Shown: positions 26,323 through 34,371, counted from the stretch's first letter. The stretch: 64,000 bases of DNA from Amycolatopsis dendrobii (GCF_014145675.1 NZ_JACGZW010000008.1:248001-312000); one strand, 5' to 3'. The notes: generated by a model from the sequence alone, not told the origin. Numbers and translations are program-made.

Positions 26323-26337
26323 TCCCGGTCACCGAGA
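26323..26337. promoter_or_regulatory. Putative steroid-regulon operator (hsaD/hsaB divergent promoter)
   Basis: TCCCGGTCACCGAGA with the inner palindrome CGGTCACCG, in the 130-bp gap between divergent hsaD and hsaB. Relative to a likely hsaB start near 26381 it is centred at about -51, upstream of the -35 region, a position typical of an activator site. Confidence 0.6.
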
Positions 26338-26368
26338 GAGCCGGGAGCCGCCCGGGCCGGCAGCTTTT

Positions 26369-26374
26369 ACCGTC
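26369..26374 (+). promoter_or_regulatory. hsaB: hsaB -10 element, likely leaderless start
   Basis: TACCGT (TANNNT type) ends seven bases before the hsaB ATG at 26381, and no Shine-Dalgarno sequence is present, so transcription probably begins at or next to the start codon. The same TTACCGTC string occurs in the iclR promoter. Confidence 0.4.
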
Positions 26375-26380
26375 GAAGCC

Positions 26381-26911
26381 ATGCAAGCCACCGAAGCACC
26401 GAGCCCGCTGGAGATGCGCCGCGCGCTGAGCCGGTTCGCCAGCGGGGTCACCGTGGTGACCGGCGTCGACAGCGGCGAGGCGGTGGGGTTCACCTGCCAG
26501 TCCTTCACGTCGGTGTCGCTGGAACCGCCGCTGGTGCTGTTCTGCGCCGACCGCGGCGGCCGGGCGTGGCCGCGCATCCGGTCCGCCGGGCGGTTCTGCG
26601 TCAACGTGCTGGCCGAACCGCAAGCCGATCTCTGCGGCCGCTTCGGATCCCGCCGCGGGCTTCGCTTCGAAGGACTGGATTGGGAGCTTTCCCGCTGGGG
26701 CACGCCGGAATTGCCCGGTGTGCTGCTGCGCGTGCACGCCGAGGTCGAAACCGTGCACCGCGCGGGCGACCATGACGTCGTCCTCGGCCGCGTTCTCGCA
26801 CTCGACCCCGGAACCGACGACCGGCCGATGATCTTCTACCGCGGCGATTTCGGCGTGGAAGGGAGTCCGGACGAGGTTCCGGGTTATCTCTGGGGCTGGA
26901 GCGACCGCTGA
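26381..26911 (+). CDS. hsaB: Flavin reductase HsaB
   Basis: A 176-residue flavin reductase-like protein (FMN/FAD-binding split barrel). Signatures are MRRALSRFASGVTVVTG, FTCQSFTSVSLEPPLVLFC and RFCVNVLAEPQ; the C-terminal part holds the usual GDHDVVLGRVLAL. It supplies reduced flavin to HsaA for C4 hydroxylation of 3-HSA. It is transcribed away from hsaD and alone on the + strand, separated from its partner hsaA by 13 kb but sharing the palindromic operator. Confidence 0.88.
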   Translation: MQATEAPSPLEMRRALSRFASGVTVVTGVDSGEAVGFTCQSFTSVSLEPPLVLFCADRGGRAWPRIRSAGRFCVNVLAEPQADLCGRFGSRRGLRFEGLDWELSRWGTPELPGVLLRVHAEVETVHRAGDHDVVLGRVLALDPGTDDRPMIFYRGDFGVEGSPDEVPGYLWGWSDR

Positions 26912-27801
26912 GCCGCCGTTGGGCTCGACTCCGACGGGGAACGCGTGACGGTGACGCCGAGATTCCATGCGCTGGTTGCCCATCGGCCAGGAACGGCACT
27001 TCCTTCCCGTTCTCCGGCAATCACCGTCAGAGCATCCGCGGCAGCTCCTGACCGCGTGAAGAACGCGGTGCCAGGCGCTCGGCCAGCGACGCCGGAATCC
27101 CGACCGTCGCGGCTCGTCGCGACCCGCGCGCAGGCACGGCTTCCCGCGACCCGGCAACCGTTCCGGGCCGCGATCGGGTCGCCGGCCCCATCCGCGGAAC
27201 GAACCGCGCCGAAAGGGACGCGCACCGGACTCCGGCGGCAAGGCATCCGGCTCCGGCGTTTTCGGCTGAACTTCGCTGCCGCGGCTCCGCCGGGACTCGT
27301 CTCTCCGCTCCCAGATTCGCGGCTGCGGTTCCGGGAGAATCATCATTCTGGTCACCACACCATCATGTCGAACACCTGTTCGATATCGCATCACTCGGCC
27401 AGGTACAACCCGACCACCCGGTCGAGGTGACCACCGGCGCAGTGGTCACGCGGCGCGACCTCGCCGAGGCGATTCGGTCGCCCCGCGCGTGTCCCGCATC
27501 GGCTTGACTGGCCGGCGCGACGGGCGGAAACCGCGGTGAAGCACGCGGGCACCGGGACCCCCCGGGTATCCCGGTGCCCGCGCGCCTGCCCTCGCGAGTC
27601 CACCCCGCCGGACACCGGACTCGCGGTCGTCGAGGACAGCGCTTTTCGTTGCGAGCGGGGATTCTCCGCAAAGTTCTTGCTGAATTCCGCGAATCGGTTC
27701 GCGTGTTACAGAGAATGGGACTTTCGCGATGATGCGGGAAGAGAACGTCTCGTCATACGAGACGCCGCAGTCGCGAGGCGTCCGGAGGCAGGGGTGCGGG
27801 C
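26912..27801. other. Gene-poor stretch after hsaB
   Basis: About 0.9 kb with no convincing gene. Frames on both strands are Arg/Pro/Ser-rich shadows. One + strand reading of 27395-27507 (HLFDIASLGQVQPDHPVEV onward to a TGA) looks faintly protein-like and could be a gene remnant. A strong stem-loop is annotated separately at 27544-27582. Confidence 0.5.
27544..27582. terminator. Strong GC stem-loop
   Basis: Perfect 14-bp arms CGCGGGCACCGGGA (27544-27557) and its complement (27569-27582) around an 11-base loop. No T-run follows. It is probably a terminator relic or transcription barrier in the gene-poor region. Confidence 0.55.
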
Positions 27802-27978
27802 GTGCACACGCGAAGTCGCTGCGGCGGAGATGCCCAGCAATTCCACACCGAGGGAGCGTCTCTGCGCGATCTCGACAAGAACTGCCTGGACGTCTCGTTC
27901 GGCAACATCTGGTGGGGCGCTTCGATCCAGACGCGGCACTGCGACGGCGGCGGCACTCAGTCGTGGCGCATCAGCTGA
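27802..27978 (+). pseudogene. C-terminal remnant of a ricin-type beta-trefoil lectin domain
   Basis: About 58 codons read as one lectin repeat: GGDAQQFHTEGASLRD, then NCLDVSFGNIWWGASIQTRH and CDGGGTQSWRIS before a TGA. The CLDV...QTxxCxGGGTQxW pattern is typical of Ricin_B_lectin repeats in actinobacterial secreted glycosidases. There is no credible start or upstream domain; upstream of about 27800 the frame turns Arg-rich. I therefore regard it as a degraded gene end. A frameshifted longer gene is the alternative. Confidence 0.5.
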
Positions 27979-28109
27979 CCCGCGACGAACGCGAGCCGAC
28001 CTGACTGAAGCGGGACCGCGCTCAGGACAGAAGCGCGCCCCCACGACGAATCCCGCCTCTCACGAACATCAAACCCGCAGAAACCGCAGCACGACGGCAC
28101 ATCCCTCGT

Positions 28110-29018
28110 CTAACAGCCCCGCCCCAGCGACCCAGCCTCCTGCTCCAGCGCCCGCACCATCGCCACCGCCGCCGGACTTGGCTGCTCCCCCGTCACCGCC
28201 CACAGCACGCGCCGCAGCCCGCCGCACTCGTCGCGCACGGGGACCCATCGCACGTCGGCGGGCAACGAGTCCGCCGCGAAACCGGGCACCAGCGAAATTC
28301 CCAACCCTGCCGCGACCAGGCCCAACCGCGTCGGCCACGCGCGTACCGCGAAGGCGATCGACGACCCGGCGATTCCCGGCCACGTCCCGGATTCCGGCGA
28401 GCCGCCCGCACCGACGATCCATTGCTGTTCGGCCAGTTCGTCCGGTTCGACCCAGCTGCGCCCGGCGAACGGATGCGATTCCGCGACCGCCACTCCGTAC
28501 CCGGTTCCGCTGCGCAATTCGGTGCGCCGCAAGCCCTCGAAGTCGTATTCCGGCAAGCCGTCGCCGGTGACGGCCACCGCGACGTCGAGGCGGCCGCGGC
28601 GCAGGGACTGCAGTTGCGCCGGGGTCGCGGATTCGGCGAGCTGCACCTCCACGCCCGGATGGGCGCGCAGCAGCCGGGAAACCGCGCGGGGCAGCAAAAC
28701 CGCCGACGCCGCCGGGAATCCGCCGACCGCGATCCGCCCGGCCAGCCGGTCGCGCAGTCCGGCGAGTTCTTTTCCGGCCGCGTTCACGCTGTCCAGCACG
28801 CGACCGGCGTGCCGGATCAGCACTTCTCCTGCTGTCGTAGGGCGGATTCCGCGGGCATGCCGTTCGAACAACGCGGTTCCAGTAGCGCGTTCGCTCGCCG
28901 CGATCTGCCGGGACACCGCGGATTGCGTGTAGCCGAGCCGATGCGCGGCAGCACTGAACGACCCGGTGCGGGCCACCTCGACCACGACCCGCAGGCCGGT
29001 GAGCGTCAGATCAGCCAT
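28110..29018 (-). CDS. LysR-family transcriptional regulator
   Basis: A 302-residue LysR regulator: N-terminal HTH with VARTGSFSAAAHRLGYTQSA and VSRQIAASERATGTALFERH, then a substrate-binding domain (about 90-295). It probably controls a neighbouring gene or itself; there is no divergent enzyme gene nearby, only the DUF1508-like gene 450 bp away, so the target is unknown. The start ATG at 29018 is chosen; an in-frame ATG 12 bp upstream is possible. Confidence 0.88.
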   Translation of the reverse strand: MADLTLTGLRVVVEVARTGSFSAAAHRLGYTQSAVSRQIAASERATGTALFERHARGIRPTTAGEVLIRHAGRVLDSVNAAGKELAGLRDRLAGRIAVGGFPAASAVLLPRAVSRLLRAHPGVEVQLAESATPAQLQSLRRGRLDVAVAVTGDGLPEYDFEGLRRTELRSGTGYGVAVAESHPFAGRSWVEPDELAEQQWIVGAGGSPESGTWPGIAGSSIAFAVRAWPTRLGLVAAGLGISLVPGFAADSLPADVRWVPVRDECGGLRRVLWAVTGEQPSPAAVAMVRALEQEAGSLGRGC

Positions 29019-29472
29019 TCCGCCAACCATATCCGAAACGAACGGCCCCGGACGTCCACAGTAGACGCAACGGCGGCCACCTCCCCTTGCCTGCGACGCG
29101 AAATACCGGTTCGGAACGGGATTTCCGCGCCCCGAAGGACACCGAGCGTGCCCCAACTACCCCGCCGCGGGTGCCGCCGAACGCCCGAATCGGGGTTGCG
29201 GCGAACAGTCGAACTCGCCCCGAACCCCGGAACCGGCGAAACGTCCGCGCGGGAACGAACGATGTCATCGCCAGGAGTGGCGAAGAGAATCTCCAGGGTG
29301 ACCGCCTGCCGACGGTCTACTGTGGAATGCCCGCGCCCGCCCGCTGTTCACCGGGTGGCCGTCGCCGCTTAACCGCCGGCGGTAACTTTCCGGCGCCGTG
29401 TCCGCGATGTCCTCATCGACTGCGACGGCTTGTCACCGGACGGCCGTCCGAGCCGGACTGAGGTTGCGACAC
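29019..29472. other. Intergenic region between lysR and the DUF1508-like gene
   Basis: 454 bases with promoters of two divergent genes. Only ACCGCCGGCGGT, a perfect 12-bp palindrome near 29372-29383, stands out. No protein-like frame is seen. Confidence 0.4.
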
Positions 29473-29871
29473 ATGAAAAGCGCTCGAAGTCCACGTCGGA
29501 CTCCCCGGTTCCAGCTGATCGGCGGCCCGGGGAACGCGACGAGGTGGCGGCTCCTCGGCACGAACAACGCGTCGCTGGGGCTGGGCACCGTCGACTACCG
29601 CAACGGGGAAGAATGCGTCGCGGCGATCCAGTGGCTGTGCGCGAACCTCCCGCGCACGCGCATGGAACTGACCCACGACCACGGAATCGACTGGCGGTGG
29701 GTCCTGCGCGCGGGGAGCGGGACGATCGCTTCGGCGAGCCACGCCTACGGACGCCGCATCGAAGCGCAGCACGGGTACGAGCGATTCGTCGCCGCGATCG
29801 CGGACGCGGCGGAATTCGCGGCGGAAGGCCGGATCACCGACTGGCGCACGAAGTACCGGCTGCCCGGCTGA
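29473..29871 (+). CDS. DUF1508 (YegP-like) domain protein
   Basis: A 132-residue protein. RFQLIGGPGNATRWRLLGTN followed by ASLGLGTVDYRNGEECVAAI fits the DUF1508 pattern (FxL...WRL...N...L...F....C..AI). The second half (DWRWVLRAGSGTIASASHAY) looks like a second, divergent copy of the same unit. The function of the family is unknown. The ATG at 29473 is preferred over upstream starts because the upstream extension is low-complexity; the ribosome site is weak. Confidence 0.65.
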   Translation: MKSARSPRRTPRFQLIGGPGNATRWRLLGTNNASLGLGTVDYRNGEECVAAIQWLCANLPRTRMELTHDHGIDWRWVLRAGSGTIASASHAYGRRIEAQHGYERFVAAIADAAEFAAEGRITDWRTKYRLPG

Positions 29872-29952
29872 ACGCGTTCGTCGGGCATTAACTCCCGCGC
29901 CGTCGGGCGGGAACGCGACGTGGCGGGCAGTGTTTGCCAGGCCCCGCGAAGT

Positions 29953-29986
29953 TGGTCTCGACCACGGAATCCCGTGGTCGAGACCA
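29953..29986 (+). promoter_or_regulatory. Perfect 15-bp hairpin in the leader of the PstS-like gene
   Basis: TGGTCTCGACCACGG (29953-29967) pairs perfectly with 29972-29986 across a 4-base AATC loop. It ends 20 bases before the ATG at 30007. It could terminate upstream transcription, stabilise the mRNA or act as an attenuator; there is no T-run, so a leader role is plausible. Confidence 0.5.
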
Positions 29987-30006
29987 GACAGAAAGAGTAC
30001 AAACCG

Positions 30007-31086
30007 ATGCGTGCTCGTACTGCCCGGTTCGCGGGCGTCTCCGCCGCGGTCGCCGCGGGTGCTGCCCTGATTTTCCCGGGGACCGCTGGCGCGGTTCCCG
30101 GCCCGAACCAGCTCCCCGAGGTCGTGGCCGCGGTGGGCTCCGACACGATCGCGGACGTCACCGGCGCGGTCTTCGCCGCTGCCAACGGCGCGGCGGCGAA
30201 CAGCGACCCCGACAACTACGTGAACGTCCCGCCGGTCCTCGCGGGCAGCCAGTCGTTCGCTGTGCCCGGCGACGTCTACGACGGCGGAACCAGCTACACC
30301 GTCTCCAACCCGCCCCCCAACGGCTCTTCCGCGGGGAAGACCGCGCTGGCCAACGCCGCCGCGGCCGGCAGCGGGTCGATCGACCTCGCCCGCTCCTCGT
30401 CCCCGCGGTCGGCCTCCGACCCGTCGACCTTCCAGTACTACGCCTTCGCCAAGGACGGCGTGTCCTGGGCCGCCTCGTCGACCGGCGCCGGCGCGGGGGT
30501 CACCCTGACGCTGGCCCAGCTTCGCGACATCTACAGCGGCGCCATCACCAACTGGAACCAGGTCGGCGGTACCAACACGCCCATCTCCGTCTACCTTCCG
30601 CAGGCCGGTTCCGGCACGCTGTCGTTCTTCACCAACACGGTGCTCGGCTTCGACCCGACCACGAAGCCGGTCACCATCAAGCGCTTCCAGGAGAACGAAG
30701 GCAACACCATCCCGGCGGGCGACCAGCCGTCGGCGATCGCGCCCTACTCCGTGGCCCAGTGGGTCGCCCAGGGCAACGGTGTCGTCAGCGACAAGCGCGC
30801 CGGCTTCTTCGAGGGTGCCCTGACCGGTGCCGGTTCGGACAGCGCCCCGGTTTCGGGCTCCGCGCCGAATTTCGCCCCGGCGTTCGCCGACGGCTTCCTC
30901 GGCGCCCGTTTCGTGTACTACGTGCTCGACACCCGCTCGCCGTCGCACGACGCGGCGCTCAACGCGGTCGGCTTCGACTCCTCCGGCCCGAGCCCGCTCT
31001 GCAACGGCAGCCTCGCCGGCACGCTGAGCCAGTACGGTTTCAAGCCGCTCGCCCCGGTGAACGGCGTCACCTGCACGCTTTCCTGA
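30007..31086 (+). CDS. Secreted PstS-like phosphate-binding protein
   Basis: A 359-residue exported protein. The signal peptide has a basic N-terminus (MRARTARF), an Ala-rich core and a likely cleavage after AGA near residue 30, with no lipobox cysteine. Mature features of PstS-type binding proteins are the start VVAAVGSDTI, YAFAKDGVSWA, LAQLRDIYSGAITNWNQVGG and the ligand loop QAGSGTLSFF. It probably binds phosphate or a similar oxyanion outside the membrane. It stands alone on the + strand, 3.4 kb before pstC, with a hairpin in its leader and a terminator after it. Confidence 0.8.
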   Translation: MRARTARFAGVSAAVAAGAALIFPGTAGAVPGPNQLPEVVAAVGSDTIADVTGAVFAAANGAAANSDPDNYVNVPPVLAGSQSFAVPGDVYDGGTSYTVSNPPPNGSSAGKTALANAAAAGSGSIDLARSSSPRSASDPSTFQYYAFAKDGVSWAASSTGAGAGVTLTLAQLRDIYSGAITNWNQVGGTNTPISVYLPQAGSGTLSFFTNTVLGFDPTTKPVTIKRFQENEGNTIPAGDQPSAIAPYSVAQWVAQGNGVVSDKRAGFFEGALTGAGSDSAPVSGSAPNFAPAFADGFLGARFVYYVLDTRSPSHDAALNAVGFDSSGPSPLCNGSLAGTLSQYGFKPLAPVNGVTCTLS

Positions 31087-31102
31087 CCCGCTGACGCATC
31101 GG

Positions 31103-31138
31103 ACCGGCCCGGCTGGGGGATTCCCCGGCCGGGCCGGT
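31103..31138 (+). terminator. Terminator hairpin after the PstS-like gene
   Basis: ACCGGCCCGGC (31103-31113) pairs with GCCGGGCCGGT (31128-31138), and the loop itself can pair (GGGG/CCCC). It starts 16 bases after the stop codon. Confidence 0.65.
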
Positions 31139-31179
31139 TCCGTGTGCCCGGCAAGGCAGGCGCCCACCGTGCTCCGGCA

Positions 31180-31226
31180 TGAAACCGGGGCTGGCCCGGA
31201 GAGTCTCCGGGCCAGCCCCGGTTTCA
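31180..31226. terminator. 47-bp perfect palindrome between convergent genes
   Basis: 23-bp arms (31180-31202 and 31204-31226, starting TGAAACCGGGGCTGGCCCGG) flank a single base. Like the palindrome at 19446-19500 it has a one-base centre and lies between convergent genes, ending 12 bp from the sortase-like stop. Confidence 0.7.
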
Positions 31227-31237
31227 GCTGAGGCAGA

Positions 31238-32116
31238 TCAAGCCCAAGCAGGCAGCAACCGCCACACCGCCGATGCCGCCAGCACGGCCAACGCCAGCAG
31301 CGCCGGTGTCGTGAGCACATACGTCGACACCGAGCGCCAGCGCCGATACAGCAGCGTCGCCCCCGCGGCCACCACCGCGAACCCGCCGAACGCGAGCACC
31401 AGCCGGGCCCAGCCGCCCGGGTCGCCCGTGCGGCCGTCCTGCGCGTCGGCCCGGCCGTTCTGCGGCGTCGGGCGGAACGGCTTGCCGTCGAGAACCGCGG
31501 TCACCACCGTCGCGCCCGAAGCCGAGCCGGGCCACCACGAACCGGATGTGACCAGCGTCAGCCGGTCGTTCTCCGTACGGCCGTAGTCGCGGTCTTCGTC
31601 CAGGTCACGGTTCGCCGTGCCGGTCACGGTGTACACCGATTTCCCTTGGGTCGTAGCGATCACCAGCTGGTCCCCGGGAGCCAGTTCGCCCAGCCGCGAG
31701 AACGGGGCGCCGTACCCGGAATACCGGCCCACCACGGCCGAGTTCCCCGGCTGGCCGGGGCCCGAGGTGCCGGGCACGTGCCCCGGTCCGGACATCGTTT
31801 CGCCCGGTTCGACGCCTTCGAGAACCACCTGCTGCACCTGCAGCTTCGGGATCTCCAGCACTGCCACCGGCGCACCGAACTCCGGCGGCTTCGTCACCGG
31901 AGCGGCACCGAGCAGCGTGCGGGCCGCGCCCTGCGCCTGCGCCATCCGATCTCGCAGCACCGCCAGCTCCGTCCGCTGGTCGTTGTTCGCGAGCATCGGG
32001 CCGAGCGCGTAGGCGACAATGCCGAAGCACACCACCGTCGTGAGCAGCCAGCCGGCTACCGCGACAACCGTCCACTGAGGATTCAAGCGCACCGGGGCGC
32101 GCGGCGTCGCCGTCAT
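31238..32116 (-). CDS. Sortase-fold membrane protein lacking catalytic residues
   Basis: A 292-residue protein: N-terminal membrane helix (about 15-40), an extracytoplasmic sortase domain (about 80-212) and two C-terminal helices (about 230-285). The class E sortase landmarks VAVLEIPKLQV, GPGHVPGTSGPGQPGNSAVV and LTLVTS are clear. However, the catalytic His position (GH in active enzymes) is Arg131, the Cys of the TLxTC motif is Ser191, and the usual Arg region reads SGATVV. It is therefore probably not a transpeptidase but a structural or binding homologue. The start overlaps the stop of the upstream 752-residue exported protein (ATGA), so both act together. Confidence 0.8.
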   Translation of the reverse strand: MTATPRAPVRLNPQWTVVAVAGWLLTTVVCFGIVAYALGPMLANNDQRTELAVLRDRMAQAQGAARTLLGAAPVTKPPEFGAPVAVLEIPKLQVQQVVLEGVEPGETMSGPGHVPGTSGPGQPGNSAVVGRYSGYGAPFSRLGELAPGDQLVIATTQGKSVYTVTGTANRDLDEDRDYGRTENDRLTLVTSGSWWPGSASGATVVTAVLDGKPFRPTPQNGRADAQDGRTGDPGGWARLVLAFGGFAVVAAGATLLYRRWRSVSTYVLTTPALLALAVLAASAVWRLLPAWA

Positions 32117-34371
32117 GCCCGGCGTCGCAATGCGACGACCCGCTCGGCGAGCCGGTTCATCCACGCGGGCAATGGCTTCCCCGCGGTCAGGTAACCGGTC
32201 GTCGACGGCAGCAGCACCAACGCGACCAAAGCGAGCAACGGAATCAACGCCCCCAGCACGCCCGCTCCCGGGAACAGCGGGACCTTCACCGCCGCTGCCA
32301 GGCTGCGCGCTTCTTGGACACTCGCCTGCGTCGGCGCCTTCATCGCCAGCGCAGCAGCTTCCGCCGCACCAGGGCCATTCGAACCGGAGCGAGCCAGCGG
32401 ACCTCCGAGGCCACTGCTCGACGGAGACCCGCCCGCGGCGGCACCAGGACCGCCGGTCGCGGCCGAGCCAGGGTTCCGCGCTTCCTTCTGCTCATGGCAG
32501 GAATCCGCGGCCGTGCCGGTGCCGACCTTCGCCACGGCCGCCTGAGCAGCGGAAAGCAGATCCGGCGGCAAGGGAACGAGTCCTGGGCCCAAGCTGTTCT
32601 GCCCGCCGTTGGCCGCGGCTTTCAAGAAGGTCGCGAGCTGGGCTTGCTTCGCCGCTTCCGGCGCACACGAGGCATCCACCAGCGGGTTCAGCGGCGCGGT
32701 GAGAGACTCGATGAACGTGAGCGGGTATGCCTCCGGGTCCTCGCTGGGAACGATGCGCACCGAACCGTCCTTGGCCTGCTCCGTGTGCGCGGCCGCGGCC
32801 TGCAGCGATTTCGGCGTCGGCGCCACGTAACCGCCCTTGCCGTTGGGCAGGGCGACTGGGGTCCAGCCGTTCTCGGTCGCGGTGGCCAGGTCGGTGACGA
32901 CCCAGTTCAGGCACCCTTTCTTGCACTCGTTCCCGGTCCCCAGCGTCACGTTGCTGACCTGTTTGCGGACGTTGACCTGACCGGTCTTCGCATCGACGTT
33001 GTGCACCCCGCCGTCGCCGAGGTTGAGCGCGTTCAGATCAGTGACGACGCCGACCGGCCCGTCGCTTCCCTTCAGCTTCTGCTTGTCAAGGTCCACGAAA
33101 GTCCCGTACTTCCACGCGGGCATTCCGTTCAGCCTGCTGCTGAGCACCAGCGGCACGGTGCTCGTCCCGATTTCGCCGGTGACCCCGAAGAAATCGGTGG
33201 CGAACTGGCCGGCGCGCGTGTTGGGCGAGAGGAGAGCATTCGCGGCCCCGCTGATCGCGGCCAGCGCCGGATTGCGCCGCACCAGCGCGGACCCGTCCGT
33301 GAAGATGCCGCCCCGGCCAGTGCTGTCCGGCGACAAACCGCCCTTGCTCAGCAGATCGGCGAGTTCGTCCCAGCCGAACTTCAGGTTGTCGGCCAGACGG
33401 GAGTTCAGCGAGCCGCCGTCGTCCCGGCGGTCCGTCGGCGCCCATCCGACCGCGGCGAGCACTGTGGCGTTGAGCGCCGTCGGGATGTAGCTGCGCGCGC
33501 GGACCTGCTGCGCGGCCAGCGTTCCGCCGGAGCCGGTGACCTGCACATCCGACTCGCCCTTGTCGAACGACGTCAGCCCGACGTCCTCGCTCTCGTTCAC
33601 GATGTTGACCGGCTGCACCGTCTTCTTCGGAGCGCAGATCATCTGGTTCCAGCCGACCGCGGTGCGGCCGAACCGCTCCGGCATGCTCCCGGTCAGTGTG
33701 CCGGCCCCGACCCCGCCACACCCCTTGATCTTGAGTCCGGGCGCGGACGCGCGGAACGTGATCGAACTGTCGAACACTGTTTGCGCGGGACCGGCCGCGG
33801 TCGCCGGGACGACGATCCGCAGCATCATGGTGCACGGATGGTTCTCGTCGCAGGGGAACGAATACTGCTTGTGATCTGGGTTGTTCGGCCACTTCAGCGC
33901 CTCGGTCTTCTTGAGAGCCGTGAAGTCCGGGTCGAAGGCGATGGTCGCGGGCGTACGCGCTCCTCGCGGCACATAGGTGTCGAACACGAGGTCGTGCGTG
34001 GTCGCGCTCCGCCCGACGTCCTCGGTCGGGGTCTTGAACTCCGTGCCCGACAGCTCGTCGTTGAAGTTCTTGCAGTAGGCGGTGACCCGGGCCGCGACGG
34101 ACGGATCGTGCGCCCAGGTCCCCGGTTTCACGAGCGAATCCCGCAACGGCAGCGGGCACACCGAGTAGTTCGCCGTGGCCCCCGCGGGCAGCCCCGAGAC
34201 CGTGATGCGCAGCGGGTCCCCGTCCTGCGCGTTCATCGGATCGGCACCCGTCACCTGCACCTGGTAGTTCAGCGGCTGCGTCTGCGCGGACGCGGCGGGC
34301 ACGACGGCGACGCCGAGCACCGCGAGCACCCCGGCGGCGAGCACGTGCGCCACGCGTCTGAAGCGGTTCAT
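32113..34371 (-). CDS. Large exported, membrane-anchored binding-protein-like protein
   Basis: A 752-residue protein with a signal peptide (cleavage near AASA at about 30), a long extracellular part and a C-terminal helix (ALIPLLALVALVLL, about 705-725) followed by a basic cytoplasmic tail. A middle-to-C-terminal region resembles PstS-type binding proteins: RSYIPTALNATVLAAVGW, FGWDELADLLSKGG and the late YPLTFIESLTAPLNPLV. The N-terminal 250 residues contain several Cys and match nothing I know. A Gly/Ser/Pro-rich stalk precedes the membrane helix. It is coupled to the sortase-like gene and divergent from pstC, so it is probably a surface partner of this Pst transporter. Confidence 0.7.
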   Translation of the reverse strand: MNRFRRVAHVLAAGVLAVLGVAVVPAASAQTQPLNYQVQVTGADPMNAQDGDPLRITVSGLPAGATANYSVCPLPLRDSLVKPGTWAHDPSVAARVTAYCKNFNDELSGTEFKTPTEDVGRSATTHDLVFDTYVPRGARTPATIAFDPDFTALKKTEALKWPNNPDHKQYSFPCDENHPCTMMLRIVVPATAAGPAQTVFDSSITFRASAPGLKIKGCGGVGAGTLTGSMPERFGRTAVGWNQMICAPKKTVQPVNIVNESEDVGLTSFDKGESDVQVTGSGGTLAAQQVRARSYIPTALNATVLAAVGWAPTDRRDDGGSLNSRLADNLKFGWDELADLLSKGGLSPDSTGRGGIFTDGSALVRRNPALAAISGAANALLSPNTRAGQFATDFFGVTGEIGTSTVPLVLSSRLNGMPAWKYGTFVDLDKQKLKGSDGPVGVVTDLNALNLGDGGVHNVDAKTGQVNVRKQVSNVTLGTGNECKKGCLNWVVTDLATATENGWTPVALPNGKGGYVAPTPKSLQAAAAHTEQAKDGSVRIVPSEDPEAYPLTFIESLTAPLNPLVDASCAPEAAKQAQLATFLKAAANGGQNSLGPGLVPLPPDLLSAAQAAVAKVGTGTAADSCHEQKEARNPGSAATGGPGAAAGGSPSSSGLGGPLARSGSNGPGAAEAAALAMKAPTQASVQEARSLAAAVKVPLFPGAGVLGALIPLLALVALVLLPSTTGYLTAGKPLPAWMNRLAERVVALRRRA

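Noticed and set aside
24545..27394. Upstream extension of the KstD frame to 27394
   Set aside because: It runs antisense through hsaB and through hsaD in another frame; the ATG at 25390 overlapping the hsaD stop is clearly the true start.
27395..27507. Protein-like reading ending RRDLAEAIRSPRACPASA
   Set aside because: No start codon with ribosome site, too short, and no family match I can defend; mentioned only as possible remnant.
27536..28570. 344-codon + strand frame across the gene-poor region
   Set aside because: Low-complexity Arg/Thr/Pro-rich text, and it runs antisense through the real LysR gene.
32150..32210. LPSTTG near the C-terminus of the 752-residue exported protein as a sortase sorting signal
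   Set aside because: It lies at the end of or after the membrane helix and is not LPxTG; a sorting signal would precede the helix, and the local sortase is inactive-looking.
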